DNA of 64,000 nt from Entophlyctis helioformis (GCA_025526915.1 JAHLKH010000003.1:1-64000), one strand, 5' to 3'; numbered from the stretch's first letter, positions 48,506 to 59,593 are shown. Numbers and translations: made by a program. Notes: generated from the letters alone by a model not told the origin.

Positions 48506-50706
48506 TCAAGTGTTGAACTGCGACGTTGTGCCATCACGCTTGTTGAGCACGACGCGCACAGGGCCACTCGAAGAGGCTGCAGGCGTTGGAGCAGCACCGG
48601 CAGCACCGGCAGCACCGGCAGCACCGGCAGCACCCTTGCCCTTGCGGCCACGGTTGCGGCCGCCAGCGCCTCCTTCTTGGACAGGCTGATCTTGGCTCTG
48701 TGCAGAGGGCAGAGATTGAGCAGGCTGGGATGCCGGACCGCCTGCAGCATCAGCGCCGCCACGACGACGATTGCGGCCAGATCCAGCATCCAATGACTGG
48801 TTGGACGCCTGCTGTCTGACTTTCTGCTGCTGTTGTTTAGGCTGCTGAGACTGCTGAGACTGCTGAGGCTGTGGAGGCTGGCCCTGCTGCTTTTTGTCTC
48901 GCTTGTTTGCATTGCTGCCACTCCCGCTCGCTGATCCGGCACCAGTCTGTCCTTGCTGCTGCATGGGCTGCGGCTGCTGCTGCTGCTGCTGCTGCAGCTG
49001 CGGGGTCGTCGGAGCAACTGGCTCTCGCTTGATAATCTTGACAGAGCTCATATCCAGCGGCACGCTGCTTTTGCCCTTGCCTTTGCCCTTGCCCTTGCCA
49101 CCGGCAGATGCAGAGCCAGAGCCAGCACCAGCACCAGACCCACTGCCAGCCGCACTCGTAAACGCTCCAGCCGTAATAGCCGCAAACGAAGCCGAGTTTT
49201 TCTTGCCAGGCACCTTCTTGGCAGCGGCCGCGCGTGCCTTGTCGGCCTTGGCCTGCTCCTTGAGCGCGTTCTCGGCGCGGAGAGCCTCGAGTAACGGCGT
49301 GCTACGCGCCATCGCGGCGGCCGAAGCAGCAAGCGTGACAGTGTCTACAACAACAGGTGCAGGCTCGCCAGCAGCCGGATGGGATTCTGCAGACGATCCG
49401 CTGGTTGGGATGGCTGACGGTGCAGCAACGGCTGCTTCGGCACCTGCGGTCTTGAGCGACTCGATGAACGCCATGTAGATCGGATCTGCAGACGCGCATG
49501 TCAAGCCGCTGCCAAGACAGTGCACAGCCGTGTGGGATTCTTACCAGTCTCGAGCGTTCCCATTGTGAGATCGGCCTTGGCAGCCACACCGCCATCGGGT
49601 ATGTGTCTCTGGAACGGTGCAAACTCGACCACAGCACGATGCTCAATCCCTGCCCAGCCACTCGAGTAAGCCAGCCGAACCACTGACGATTCCATTCTCA
49701 GCCCACGTCTCGTACCTTTCCCGTCAATATACACATGCCCATCGAACGCTTGAAAGAACTCGGCCATGACACCGCGATCCGAAAAGTGGAGATAGGCCCG
49801 CGAGAAGACGTGCGGCTTCGCCTTGCTCTTGGACAGCTTGCCCGGATGGAAGCTCATCCAGTCGACGCTCGGCATCCACTTTTCGACCGACTTGACAAAC
49901 ACGTCGCGTGGCAACGAAGGAGGCAGACGCCTGACCACGACCTTGGATTTGGGCCCGACTGGATGCTCATGGTGGTGCGCGTGGTGGCGGGCGTCCCTCT
50001 CCTGCTGTGCAGCAGCCTTTTTCAGCGCCTTGGCATCGCGGCGGTCCTGGGCCTCCTGGCGAAGGAGCTCTTGATGCTGCTGCTTCTCTGCCTTGGATCG
50101 CCGAGGCTTGCGGGCCTTTTTTGGCTGCGACGGTTCCTGGGCTTGTGGCTGTTGCTTCTGCGGCTGCTTTGGTTGCTTCGGTTGCTGCTGTTGTTGCTGC
50201 TGCTGCTGCTTCTGTTGCTGTTGCTGCTGTTGCTGCTGCTTCTCAGCGGCCTGGCGCTGCTTCTCGGCGGCCTTTTCCTTCTTGCTCAAGCCCGCTGGCT
50301 TCGCGCTCTGCCGCTGCTGGTCCTGGGCCGGCTGCTGCTGCTTCTGCTGTTTTGCCTGCTGGCGCTTGCTCTTTGGCTGCTGTCCCTGCTGTCCCTGCTG
50401 TCCTTGCTGTCCTTGCTGTCCTTGCTGTGGCTGTTGCTGGTGCATCTGCTGGTGCATCTGCTGCGGATAGTGCAGCTCGTGCTGCGGGACAGTGTAGCCG
50501 TAGGCATCGTAGGCAGGGGCGGCATAGCTTGCGGTGTAGGCGGTCGGATAGCCATACGAGTAGTCGTACGACTGCTGTGCTGCTGCTGGTGCTGCTGCGA
50601 GTATGGCTGCGAGTAGGGCTGCGTGTAGGCTGCATGTAGTCGGGTAGAAGTTGCCGGCGCTGTCGTACTGGCCGCCGTGTCCGCCGTGTGCGCCGTGGTC
50701 GGCCAT
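48506..50706 (-). CDS. UPF3: Nonsense-mediated decay factor UPF3
   Basis: Links UPF2 to the exon-junction complex and ribosome in nonsense-mediated mRNA decay. Three exons: 49716-50706, 49545-49649 and 48506-49485, 691 residues. A Tyr/Gln-rich N-terminus with many QQG and poly-Gln repeats leads into a basic KKEKAAEKQRQAAEKQ region, then the Smg4/UPF3 RRM-like domain: SKVVVRRLPPSLPRDVFVKS, FSRAYLHFSDRGVMAEFFQA, FDGHVYIDGKG, then across intron 1 IEHRAVVEFAPFQRHIPDG. After intron 2 comes DPIYMAFIESLKT, matching the family's DPEYxxFLE, and later RSTPLLEALR as in UPF3 (TPLLxxL). The C-terminus is Gln/Gly/Ala-rich with GAAGAAGAAGAA and RNRGRKGKG, ending RVVLNKRDGTTSQFNT. The Gln repeats make it longer than human UPF3B (about 480 residues). 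No disruption. Confidence 0.94.
48594..48640. repeat. 9-bp GCAGCACCG tandem repeat in UPF3
   Basis: About five in-frame copies in the UPF3 C-terminal region, encoding GAA/AAG units just before the PTPAASSSGP end. Confidence 0.85.
50368..50452. repeat. 9-bp repeat coding for QQG units in UPF3 N-terminus
   Basis: TGCTGTCCC/TGCTGTCCT units in about six copies, read on the minus strand as GQQGQQGQQ. In-frame, probably length-variable. Confidence 0.85.
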
Positions 50707-50737
50707 TCGTGTCCTGGCAGATCTTTGTTAAGGTTGA

Positions 50738-50775
50738 ACGCAACCACAACCACAACCACAACCACAACCACAACC

Positions 50776-50814
<39 letters not shown>

Positions 50815-50815
50815 G
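50738..50815. repeat. ACAACC / ACA microsatellite in a divergent promoter
   Basis: CCACAACCACAACCACAACC-type hexamers give way to (ACA)n over about 75 bp. This fills most of the 130 bp between the UPF3 start (50706, -) and the next gene's start (50837, +), so any shared core promoter must include it. Confidence 0.9.
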
Positions 50816-50836
50816 CACCGACGACGCTGCAGCGAC

Positions 50837-51849
50837 ATGGACAGGATGTCGCCGACAAAGACCGCCGCGCAGCCGCAGCCAGACACGCAGCCGCACACGC
50901 AGCCAGACACGCAGCCAGACACGCAGCCGCACACGCAGCCGCTGCCCGACGCAGAGGCGCCGTCGCTGCTGTCCATCCAGCAGGACCTGCAGCGCGCCAT
51001 CGACCTCATCGCCCGCGACCAGCCGCTGGACGCTCTCAACCTCTGCTCCGCCATCATGGAGACCATCTGCACCAACGTCGAGACGCTTGGCCTGGTCGAC
51101 CCCGACTCGCCGCCCGTAGCCTCGCCACGGCGCCTGGCCTTGTCGACGGCCCGCTTCCCCTCGCGCTGCCCGCCTCGTCCGACATCTCCGACAATGACAA
51201 CGACGACGACGATGACGATGACGACGACGACGACGACGATCAGGACGGTGACGACGATCAGGACGATGACAAGGACAGCGACTACGGCTCACGCAGCCAG
51301 CCGTCCTCCAGACAACGCAAGTCGGCCGTGTCGGCGTCTGGCCGGCGGCCGTCCGTGTCGGCCACACCGACCGCGCCGGCCAAACGGCACAAGACAGCCG
51401 AGACGCATGCCGGAGCACCGACGCGGCGTGCGCTGTCGGTGCAGGACCGCATCGAGTTCTGGCGGCAGATCAACAGCACGTGGATCCTCGGTCTGCAGAC
51501 AGCGTCGACGCTGCTCGAGTCGGCCGTGGTGAGCGAGTCGACGCGCCATGTAGCCGGAAGCAGCAGCAGCAGTATCAACAGCAGGCGGTTGTCATCAGCC
51601 GCCAACCGGCGCGGCGTGGGGAAACCACCGCCACCCTCGACGGCGAGTGGAGGTGCGAGTGCGAGTGCGAGTGCGAGTGCACCGCAACTGCTCACTCACG
51701 ACGACTGGATCGCCCTGCGAGACAACATCCTGGACTGCGGCGACGTGCTCGAGCTGTACGGCCTTGTGGATTTCTCCATGGGCTTTGGCGAGACCGAGAT
51801 TGTCGAGATGATCCACGCGACGCTCATCCGTCTCAAAGACACGCTCTGA
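50837..51849 (+). CDS. Unknown acidic protein with conserved-looking ends
   Basis: Family not recognised. The ATG at 50837 gives MDRMSPTKTAAQPQPDTQPH, a PDTQPHTQ repeat, then an ordered helix-like block: LLSIQQDLQRAIDLIARDQP followed by LDALNLCSAIMETICTNVE. At about 51113 the frame moves back one base; an extra C in CCC gives DSPPRSLATAPGLVDGPLPL, leading into a long Asp run (51195-51260). The second ordered block runs to the stop at 51849: LSVQDRIEFWRQINSTWILG, then LTHDDWIALRDNILDCGDVL and ELYGLVDFSMGFGETEIVEM. A basic KRHK lies between. The pattern of two helical blocks flanking a disordered acidic, basic-dotted middle suggests a nuclear or chromatin-associated subunit; that is inference. 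Confidence 0.6.
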
Positions 51850-51983
51850 CGCCGCGCGTCTGCTGTATCTAGTTTGTTGAATGAACGTGTTTTGCAAAGA
51901 TGCATGCCTGGAATGTATGTCTGAAATGTATGTAAGAAAGAAAGGGCGTTGGGAGGATGGAGAGTGAGAGCGAGAAGCGCGCG

Positions 51984-54900
51984 TTACGCGAAATGCGGGC
52001 ACGGCACGACCGAGTGTTGTAGTGCAGCTGCTGCGTCGAGCCCCTCGCCACGCTCGTGGTACCTGAACAGCACCGTATACAGCGCCGAATCCACCGCCGT
52101 CTGATCGTCGGTGGCAAGCGATCCCGTCCGTCCGCTCATCCCCAACGCAAACGACGCATCAGAGGGAATGTCGCCAGCCGGTCCAGTGTGCGTGCCACGC
52201 AGTCCGTCAATGAGCGCACCAAGGCAGACACCGCACACGCCGATGCCAAACTCGGTGAGGGTGCGCGACGCCTCGGTGAGTGCCGTGCTCATGGCGGCGA
52301 CAGTGTCGTCAGGCACGCCCAGCACTCGCAGCATGGCTGCCTGCCGTCCGTCGTCCCTTTCATCGCCGCCCGACCCCGACCCAGATGCAGGCCCGGCCAT
52401 CTCGCCCGCATACCGGATCATGTCAGCGACCGCCATAAACACCGAGTGGCACAGGTACCCATTGACGAGCGGCCGGCCAAGCTCAATGGCCCGGCCCATC
52501 TGCGCATCTTGGTGGTCGCCCATCGCGTGTAGCAGGTCTGCTGCAATCCCATTGAGCATTTCGTACACGGTGGTTTCCACGCCCTTGCTGCCACTGCCAC
52601 CAACACTCCCGCTTCCGCCAGCGCCACCTCCACTCTGGCGGTCGCCGTACAGCAAGAGATCCATCCCGCCACGGCCGGTAGCACGCACAACAAAGGCGCC
52701 AGAGACGACCTGCTGGAGTGCCTGCTGTGCCTGGTCGAGCCAGATCTGCCGGATGCCCGCGGCCGCAGATGCCGGCGTCTTGGTGTACAGTCCGCCGCCC
52801 ATGATCCACGCGATCTTGGCGGTCGTCAGCTGCACAAGAACGAGCTCATGCTTGAGCGAGTCCACTCGCGACGGCCGTGTTGATGCGGGCGACGACTGTA
52901 ATGTGGATGCGGCTGTGGCGGTACTGCTGCTGATGCTGCTGTTGCTGCTCACACTTGCCAACGACGCTGCGTTGGTGGAGCCCAGTGCGTTTCCCTGTGC
53001 GCGTCCACTGCTGCTATGGCTGGCCGACGAGTGCCCAGCACTCACATTGGTCGTCGCCAGACTCGCTCGCCGTCTGGGGAGCTGCTGCTGTGGTTGCTGT
53101 TGGGGCTGGGGCTGGGGCTGGGGTTGTGACGACAGGACCGCCTGGACAAGGATAGGGTATAACGACGGGGTCTGCCGCATCTGCGCGACAAACAGCAGAG
53201 CCTCCTCGCAGTGCCGCAGCAGCGTCAACGCGTCGTCCTCGGTGACGGCTGGAAAGTCAATATAAATATCAATCGCCAGATCGCGCTTGAGCAGTTGCCG
53301 CAACCGCCCACAAATGGCATCTGGGATAGCAAGGCGCTGCAGACTTTCCAGCGACGACGAGGATGCGGATGCGGATGCAGAAGACGTCTCGCTCACGGCT
53401 GCATTGATCTGCGAGAGGACAAAGACGCACTGCGAGAGCAGGAAGAGTGCGCGTGTTCGGAGCTTGCGCGGCATGGGCGGCTGAGCCGCGTGCTCGCTCA
53501 TCAAGTGCGCGATGCGAGACGACCGGCCCGTGCCGGTGCCAGACGTCGAGGATATGGATGAAATCGACTTTGAGCGGTGCAGGTGGCCTTGCTGGTTGGG
53601 ACCAGGCTCGGGCTGCGAGAGCTTGGCCAGATACAGCAGCGCCAGCACTGGCTGATCGAGCAGCAGAAACGCGGCAGCTGTCAAACGAGTGAGTCAGCCA
53701 GTCAGCCAGTCAGCCAGTCAGTCATGAACCAGCTGCTTGCACAGCAAACAGAGTCTGAAACTTACCCATGTTGAGCCAGACGACAAACAGGCCGTCCCAG
53801 TCGCGCACATGCCGCAGCAATGATGCCTGCTGGTACAGGATGCCCAGACCGCGGTCAAAGACTGGCTCGCTGCATGTTGATTGATACCCAGCCGTTGACG
53901 ATCCAGACTGCGGTGCCAGCACACCAAGCGACGTCCGCAAAAACTGTGCCAAGTGCCCAGACAACGATGACGAGGATGCCGACTCGCTACTGACGTTAGG
54001 CGCGCAGCACTTGCACAGGACGCACTGCTCTTGGTCGGGACCGTGGTGCCCGCTGATGCAGTCGACGCAGTTGAGGCAGCACGGCTAACGGGGCCAGCCG
54101 AGTCAGTGACTGCAGCGTCGCTGCAAACACGACCAATCCAATCAACGGCATCCACATGGCGCGCGACATCCAGATACAGCGTGCCCAGATTGGCATTCTG
54201 TCTCGCCTCGTCAATGCTGCAAGTGTGGTGTGTATGGTGCGGCTGCTGCAGTTGCGCTGCTGCTGTTGTGCGAACCCTTCAGACTGCGGCGACATGGGTC
54301 GTGCCTGAACGTCAAACGAGCCGCGGGAAACTCCTTTGAGCTGCTACGGCGGTGGAGATGCGGCTGTTGTGCTGACGACTGCTGCGGATGCAGAGCCCAC
54401 ACGGACGTGAACAGCGTCATGCTGCGCTCGTGCCACTCGACCGCCTTGCCGACCTCGCCCGAGGCATGCCAGGCCGAGCCCACGTTGGCCACGACGGCAG
54501 CCTGCAGTGTTCTGACCTCGGCTAGGTTGGTGTGCGGCTGAGACATGGATGTGGATCTCGCACGCGGCACATTGCTGCTTGGATGCACATAGTGGATGAT
54601 GGACGAGACAGTCGACAGGAGCGTGTGAGCGGCCATGTGGTGCTGCAGGCTGGCGGCCGTCAGACCAAGCGCGCCAAAACACGCGCCAAGGTGCGTAAGC
54701 GACCGCGCTTGTGCGAGCAGTGCCTGCCGATGCAGAAACGACAGCCGGTACTGCTTGTTGATGCCAGGCACAGATCCGGGCCGCGTCGATGACTGGAATG
54801 GCGACAGGGGCGACGCTGGGTTGGCGGCAGCAAACGCAGTAGCCGCCGAGTCGGGAACCGCCGCCGTTGTGATGGCCGTGATAAGCGACACGGGCAGCGG

Positions 54901-56917
54901 GTACTCTTCCAGCACACCTTCGACAATACGCTTGCAGTTCTCGTGCTGCTGGATGGCATGCTCGTACTCGCCGTCAGCATAGTATGCATTGCCGAGATTC
55001 GTGGTCAGCTGCATGAGCCAAATCACAATGGGCGGCCCCTGCGACGGCTCGTTGGAGTGGGCTGTTGGCACAGGGCTGGGCGACTCTGCATGGCCATGGC
55101 TGATGGGCGACCCTGTGCCTGGAACATGTCTTGAAGATGCTTCCAGGTGCTGCCGTTGCTGTTCTGCGTCTGCTCCATTCGTGTATGTTGATGCGCCATC
55201 GGCACCACTGTCCGTGGACGGTCCGGCCGAATCCGACCGCGTCGATCGGCCCGATGCGTTGCGGTGCACAGTTGCCGGTGCAGACGACACCGACGATGGA
55301 TTGGCGCCTGCATGGTCGCTATCGGCCTGGCCATCGTCGACATCCAGATCCAGAGCGCGGATGGCAATGTCGAGCCAATTTGACGGCGACCGTCTGGCAG
55401 CAGAGCGGACATATGCCATTGTGGATGCCCAGCTGCCCTCCAAGTACTCAAGGGCCAGCTCGGCATTGCCAGCGTTCCGGAGAGCACATCCAATGTTTGA
55501 CTGCGCCTTGGCTTTGCGGAACAGATCTCCTTCGCGGTCTGTGATGGTGACGGCATCGCTCCACTTCCGAAGGGCCTCGACCATGTCAAAGCGCGGTGCA
55601 GAGATGGCCGCCGCGCCGGCGTTAAGCAGATCGTCGACGCTGACCTTTTGGCGAGACGCACTACGAGACGGGATAAAGACGTGGCCGCCTGGCTTGAAGT
55701 GGTGCACATGGGCAGACGGCGAGTATGCCATGCTGGGATCCGAGTCGCTGCCGTCTGTCTGCGAAATGGTGGGCAGCGGGCTTACTGTCCAGCGCTTGCA
55801 GGCGATGCAGATGGGATCGAGCCCACGCTCCGTGTGTTGATGTTGATGCTGGCTGCGGCGGCGGTGGACGTTGCACTGCCAACTCTACCAAATGCACCAG
55901 CAGCGGATGCCAGATGTGGATCGTTGGGGCCGGATGGAGACGGAGAGGTGGATGGCAACGCGGCGGCCATGGTAGCCGTGCGAGAGAGGGCAGGGGCAGC
56001 ATTGGTGGGTTGGATGTGCTCGACGGCAGCGAGCTCTCAGAGAAGAAGGTTGTGGTGGCTTCGGCGAGACTGGTGCGCTTGAGATAGTGGCTGATGCGGG
56101 AATGGGCCGACTGCGAGATGAAGCCGCGGGCGACCGACGATACGGATGCCCGCTGTGGCTGCGGGGCAAAGGCAGCCGACGCAGCCGAGGCCGATGAGGA
56201 TGATGCGGCTGCAGTGGCGTTGGCCGCGTTGGCCGAGACGGTGCGCTCGGGGATCAGCACAGCGCCGGAGGCAGACGCAGCGGAAGCCACACGGGCCGGG
56301 ATGGTGACGGGGCGATGCTGGCTGTGGCCATGCTGCTGCGGGTGCTGTTGCTGTTGCTGGCTGTGGTGGTGCTGCACTTGCTGCACGACAGGCACTGGGG
56401 CAGGCGGATGCACAGGCACTGGGATGCTGGACGGCGAGGGCGGCAGAGAGGGCGGCAGCGGCAGCGGCACAGCAGCCGGCAGTGGCTCGGCGTGGACATG
56501 CGACGAGGTGTCGCCAGCAGCCTGGTCGAGCAGCTGGTACGGCTGCTGCAGGTAGATGGACGACGACGAGCCAGCGTCGTCGTCGCCGTACAGGGAGCCG
56601 CGCGAGACCGAGTGGGCCACGGGGACGGGCGCCATGTGGCCGGCAGAGTCGATGTCGGTGGTGTACAGGCCCACGCCGGCGGCAGCCGCAGCGTCGAGGC
56701 CGTGGGCGTGAGACAAGTGTGCCGTGTGCGCCGTGTGGGCTGTGTGGGCCGTGAGAGACGTGTGAGACAGCAGCGGCGATGCAGAGGGCGACGCCGTCTG
56801 CGAGGGCGAGGCGACCGTCTGCGTAGGCGTCTGCGTAGGTGTCTGCGTGGGCGAGACAGCCGCCTGCGTGGGCGGCGGCCGCACCCGTCGCGGGGGAATC
56901 ACCGGCTGCGGCTGCAT
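51984..56917 (-). CDS. Tetratricopeptide-repeat protein with a Cys cluster
   Basis: The ATG at 56915-56917 gives MQPQPVIPPRRVRPPPTQAA, then a disordered Ser/Thr/Pro/Ala-rich region with a His/Gln-rich stretch. A frame break near 56000 and an intron near 55755-55792 lead to MAYSPSAHVHHFKPGGHVF and helical repeats: DLFRKAKAQSNIGCALRNAG, LTTNLGNAYYADGEYEHAIQ, LTHLGACFGALGLTAASLQH, VANVGSAWHASGEVGKAVEW and DEARQNANLGTLYLDVARHV, all with TPR-type spacing. Next is a Cys-rich insert, CCLNCVDCISGHHG and QCVLCKCC (near 54005-54080, reached through another frame break near 54085), then ILYQQASLLRHVRDWDGLFV. An intron (about 53680-53765) precedes the last exon, which ends CPHFA at 51984. About 1,480 residues. 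No named family recognised; the TPR domain suggests a scaffold. Exon joins around 54200-54330 are tentative. Confidence 0.65.
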
Positions 56918-57052
56918 TGGGCTGGCGGTGGGCAACGGCGTTTATTGCAAAGAGGCAAAGAGGTGGGGCGACGCATGCAGACACGGGCAGATACGGGCAG
57001 CGAGCATACGAGACGGCTGCACATACAGATACCGGGCAGACAATACAGACGC

Positions 57053-58633
57053 CTACACATACAGAGACGCAGGGCGGGCCAGCTGCGATCGCACGAGCGC
57101 CGAGTGGGCGGCCGCGTCGCTGCCGAGCTCGACCACCAGGGCGTGTGCACGGCCGGCGAGCATCTGCTGGCTGCCGCGGTGCATCGGCGAGCCGTGGCGG
57201 CCGCGCAGGAACGCCCAGTACAGGCCGGCGAGCGCCAGGCCGATGAAGCCGGCCGTGCTGACCGCCCGCGTCTGCTGGCGTCCGCCGACCGCGAGCAGGC
57301 CTGCCACAAGCACCGTCGACGACACGCCCATGCCCGCATAGGCCGGCACCATCTGGTACTCGGACTCTTGCGTGTCCAGGCGCTGCAGCGCGTCGACGAG
57401 CTCGCTCAGACGCGCCACGTCGTGCTCCACGACGCGCGGCACGTCGAGCTGCAGCATCTGCCGCTCTTTGATCCACAGCCGCGTGCTCTCGAGCCGCTGG
57501 TCGACCTCGCCCACGCACGCCGACAGCTGGCCCATGAACCCGCCCTTGCCCATGTGCTCGGACGCCTTGTACACGGAAAAGAGCGCAAACGCCGATAACG
57601 ACACGGCCGCGGCGACCACGGCGACCGTGCTGGTCGTCGTCGTGGTGGTGTTGGTCTTGGCCTGCTCGGCGTCCTTCTTGGCCTGCTCGGCCTTGCTGGC
57701 CTTTTTGGCCTTTTTGGTCTTGTCGCTGCCAACTGAGTCGTCGCTGTCAGAGTCGCCATTGTGCACCACAACCTGCTGCGTGCCGCGGGCCGTGAGAATG
57801 GGGACGGTGGCAGCTGTGTGCACGGCAGCTTGCACAGGCAGCGAGACGGCAGCGGGAGCAGGAGCCTGCACGACAATGACGGTCGGCTGCTGCTGCTGCT
57901 GGGGCGGCGGGTTGCGGTAGGCGGGCATCCGCGTCTGCGGCTGAGGCACGTTGATGATGGGCTGGATGATCACTGGCTGTTGCGGGTAGTACTGCTGTTG
58001 CTGTTGCTGGTACTGCGATGAGGAAGACGAGGCCGACGACGATGAGGCGTAGTACTGGGACTGCGAGTGGGTCGATGAGGCTTGTTGGTGGTGGTGGTGC
58101 TGCTGTTGCTGGACATGCGATGAGGAAGTCGACGACGACGACGACGACGACGAGCGCGGCTTGAACGTGTCGGTGATCGAGTCGGCCATCTTCGCAAACA
58201 CGTTCGTTTTGCCACGTTTCGCTGACGTGGCGGGCGGTGCAGGCGTGCAGGCGTGCAGGCTGTGCAGGCTGCCCAGAGGGGGCAGAAGGGCAGAGGGGGC
58301 AGAGGGGGCAGACAGTGCAGCCGACGGATAGAGGCTTGGTGCATCGCTGCCGTTGGCGGGCGTTGCCTCGGCGGCTGCGTCGGTGGTGGTGGTTGTGGTT
58401 GTTGTCGTGGTGGTGGTTGTGGCTGACGCCGACGCAGCCGACGCAGACGTGGCCGAGGCCATGAGGGCCAGGGCGGCGTCGGCCGAGGGGCGCAGGCTGT
58501 CGTGCAGCAGCGGGCGGTACAGCTGCGGGGCAAACAGCAGCAGGCTGCGCACGGGCTCGACAAAGGCGCCGCCGGGCTCGTACAGCGCGGACGGGAACTC
58601 GATGTCGTCGACGAGCTGCATGGTCAGCGGCAT
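57053..58633 (-). CDS. Unknown membrane protein with low-complexity middle
   Basis: Single exon from ATG 58631-58633 to the stop at 57053, 526 residues. The ordered N-terminus MPLTMQLVDDIEFPSALYEP is followed by VRSLLLFAPQLYRPLLHD, a poly-Thr run, Ser runs, HVQQQQHHHHQQ and a Tyr/Gln-rich stretch (QYQQQQQQYYPQQ), then a Lys/Ala-rich coiled segment (DKTKKAKKASKAEQAKKDAE). The C-terminal third has hydrophobic helices: STVAVVAAAVSLSAFALFSV, SSTVLVAGLLAVGG and VSTAGFIGLALAGLYWAFL. Between the first two is a soluble helical block, SACVGEVDQRLESTRLWIKE. No family recognised; two to three membrane spans at the C-terminus suggest an organelle-membrane protein. Divergent from the J-protein gene, with 129 bp between starts. 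Confidence 0.75.
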   Translation of the reverse strand: MPLTMQLVDDIEFPSALYEPGGAFVEPVRSLLLFAPQLYRPLLHDSLRPSADAALALMASATSASAASASATTTTTTTTTTTTTDAAAEATPANGSDAPSLYPSAALSAPSAPSALLPPLGSLHSLHACTPAPPATSAKRGKTNVFAKMADSITDTFKPRSSSSSSSSTSSSHVQQQQHHHHQQASSTHSQSQYYASSSSASSSSSQYQQQQQQYYPQQPVIIQPIINVPQPQTRMPAYRNPPPQQQQQPTVIVVQAPAPAAVSLPVQAAVHTAATVPILTARGTQQVVVHNGDSDSDDSVGSDKTKKAKKASKAEQAKKDAEQAKTNTTTTTTSTVAVVAAAVSLSAFALFSVYKASEHMGKGGFMGQLSACVGEVDQRLESTRLWIKERQMLQLDVPRVVEHDVARLSELVDALQRLDTQESEYQMVPAYAGMGVSSTVLVAGLLAVGGRQQTRAVSTAGFIGLALAGLYWAFLRGRHGSPMHRGSQQMLAGRAHALVVELGSDAAAHSALVRSQLARPASLYV

Positions 58634-58762
58634 GCCGTGGCGTGTGTTGGATGGAATGGAATGAGATTGGAGAGGGAAAGGGTTAGTTTTTGCGCTGCTT
58701 TCGTTAGCTTTGCGCTGCTTTTGCTGAGCACAGCTTTCCCGTTTCCTCTGTATGCCATCATG

Positions 58763-59593
58763 ATGTGCCCGAGCCTGCCGCGACTGCTCGCTCCGCGGGC
58801 TGCCCACACAGCCCACACGGCCTTCACGCCTGGCCCATGTCTGGCTGCACGCCTGTCCGCACGCCTGTCCGCATCGCCGTGCGGGCCTACAACGCCTTGA
58901 ACCCCGCGGGCTGGCCGCACAAGGCGTGCCCGTACAGCCTGCTGGGCGTGCCCAAGACGTGCTCGCCCAAGGACATCAAGGACGGCTACTACGAGCGGTC
59001 CAAGGAGTGCCACCCCGACAAGACGCTGCTTCTGCCCGAAGACGAGCGCAGGTTGCTGCAGGAAAGGTACCTGCTGCTGCAGGATGCCTACACCATGCTG
59101 TCCGACCCGCTCGCCCGCCGCGACTACGACGCCCGTCCGCCATCCTTCCGCCACGACGGCGGCCCGACCACCATCCGTATCCGGGTTCGTATGCCGGAAG
59201 CGCTGCGGCTGCTGCGGCATCGCATCGTCCAACGGCTCGCAGGGAACCTACACCAACGTCGGTGCGTGCATGATCGCTCGCCGCCCCCTGTCTGTCTGCC
59301 GCCCCTTGGCTTGCGCCACTTACCCTGCCTGCAATGCACCAACATGGTACATGGCACATCGGATCGCCATCGTGGCAGGCTACGACCCGCCCTTCAACAA
59401 GCTCGGCGTGGTCATGCCTTGGTTCTACGGCCTCGGGTTCCTGAGCATCATGTCGTACATCTGGACGAGCAACATCAACGAGACGCGGCGACGGGAAGAG
59501 GAGCTGGCGTGGATCATGTTCAACAGACAACGGCAGAAAGAGGGGCTCGGCGATGTCGTGGGCACCAAGCCGCATCCCTTCAGTCGGCCATAG
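58763..59593 (+). CDS. J-domain (DnaJ/HSP40) protein, probably mitochondrial and membrane-anchored
   Basis: Hsp70 co-chaperone. The ATG at 58763 gives MCPSLPRLLAPRAAHTAHTA, an Arg-rich, acid-free leader like a mitochondrial presequence. An extra G in the GGG at 58883 brings it into frame with the J domain: CPYSLLGVPKTCSPKDIKDG, then SKECHPDKTLL with the essential HPD, then LLQDAYTMLSDPLARRDYDA. Two more single-base breaks (near 59163 and 59217) precede a final intron (donor GTGCGT near 59265, acceptor near 59375). The last exon encodes YDPPFNKLGVVMPWFYGLGF, one membrane helix, and a basic tail ending KPHPFSRP. The architecture (N-terminal J domain, single C-terminal helix) resembles small mitochondrial J-proteins such as DNAJC30 or DNAJC4, but the orthologue is not settled. 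Converges with the next gene 86 bp away. Confidence 0.72.

Noticed and set aside
49735..50616. A Leu/Cys-rich plus-strand open frame with apparent membrane helices
   Set aside because: Antisense to the Gln-rich part of UPF3; CTG/TGC runs mimic hydrophobic helices.
18380..59220. Programmed -1 ribosomal frameshifting as the cause of the frame breaks
   Set aside because: No shared slippery heptamer or downstream structure; the sites lie in unrelated genes, and adding one C or G to a short run explains them better. The duplicated LIM segment supports base loss.
18380..59220. Physarum-like C-insertion RNA editing
   Set aside because: In the mRNA sense some sites would need G rather than C, and these are nuclear genes with spliceosomal introns.
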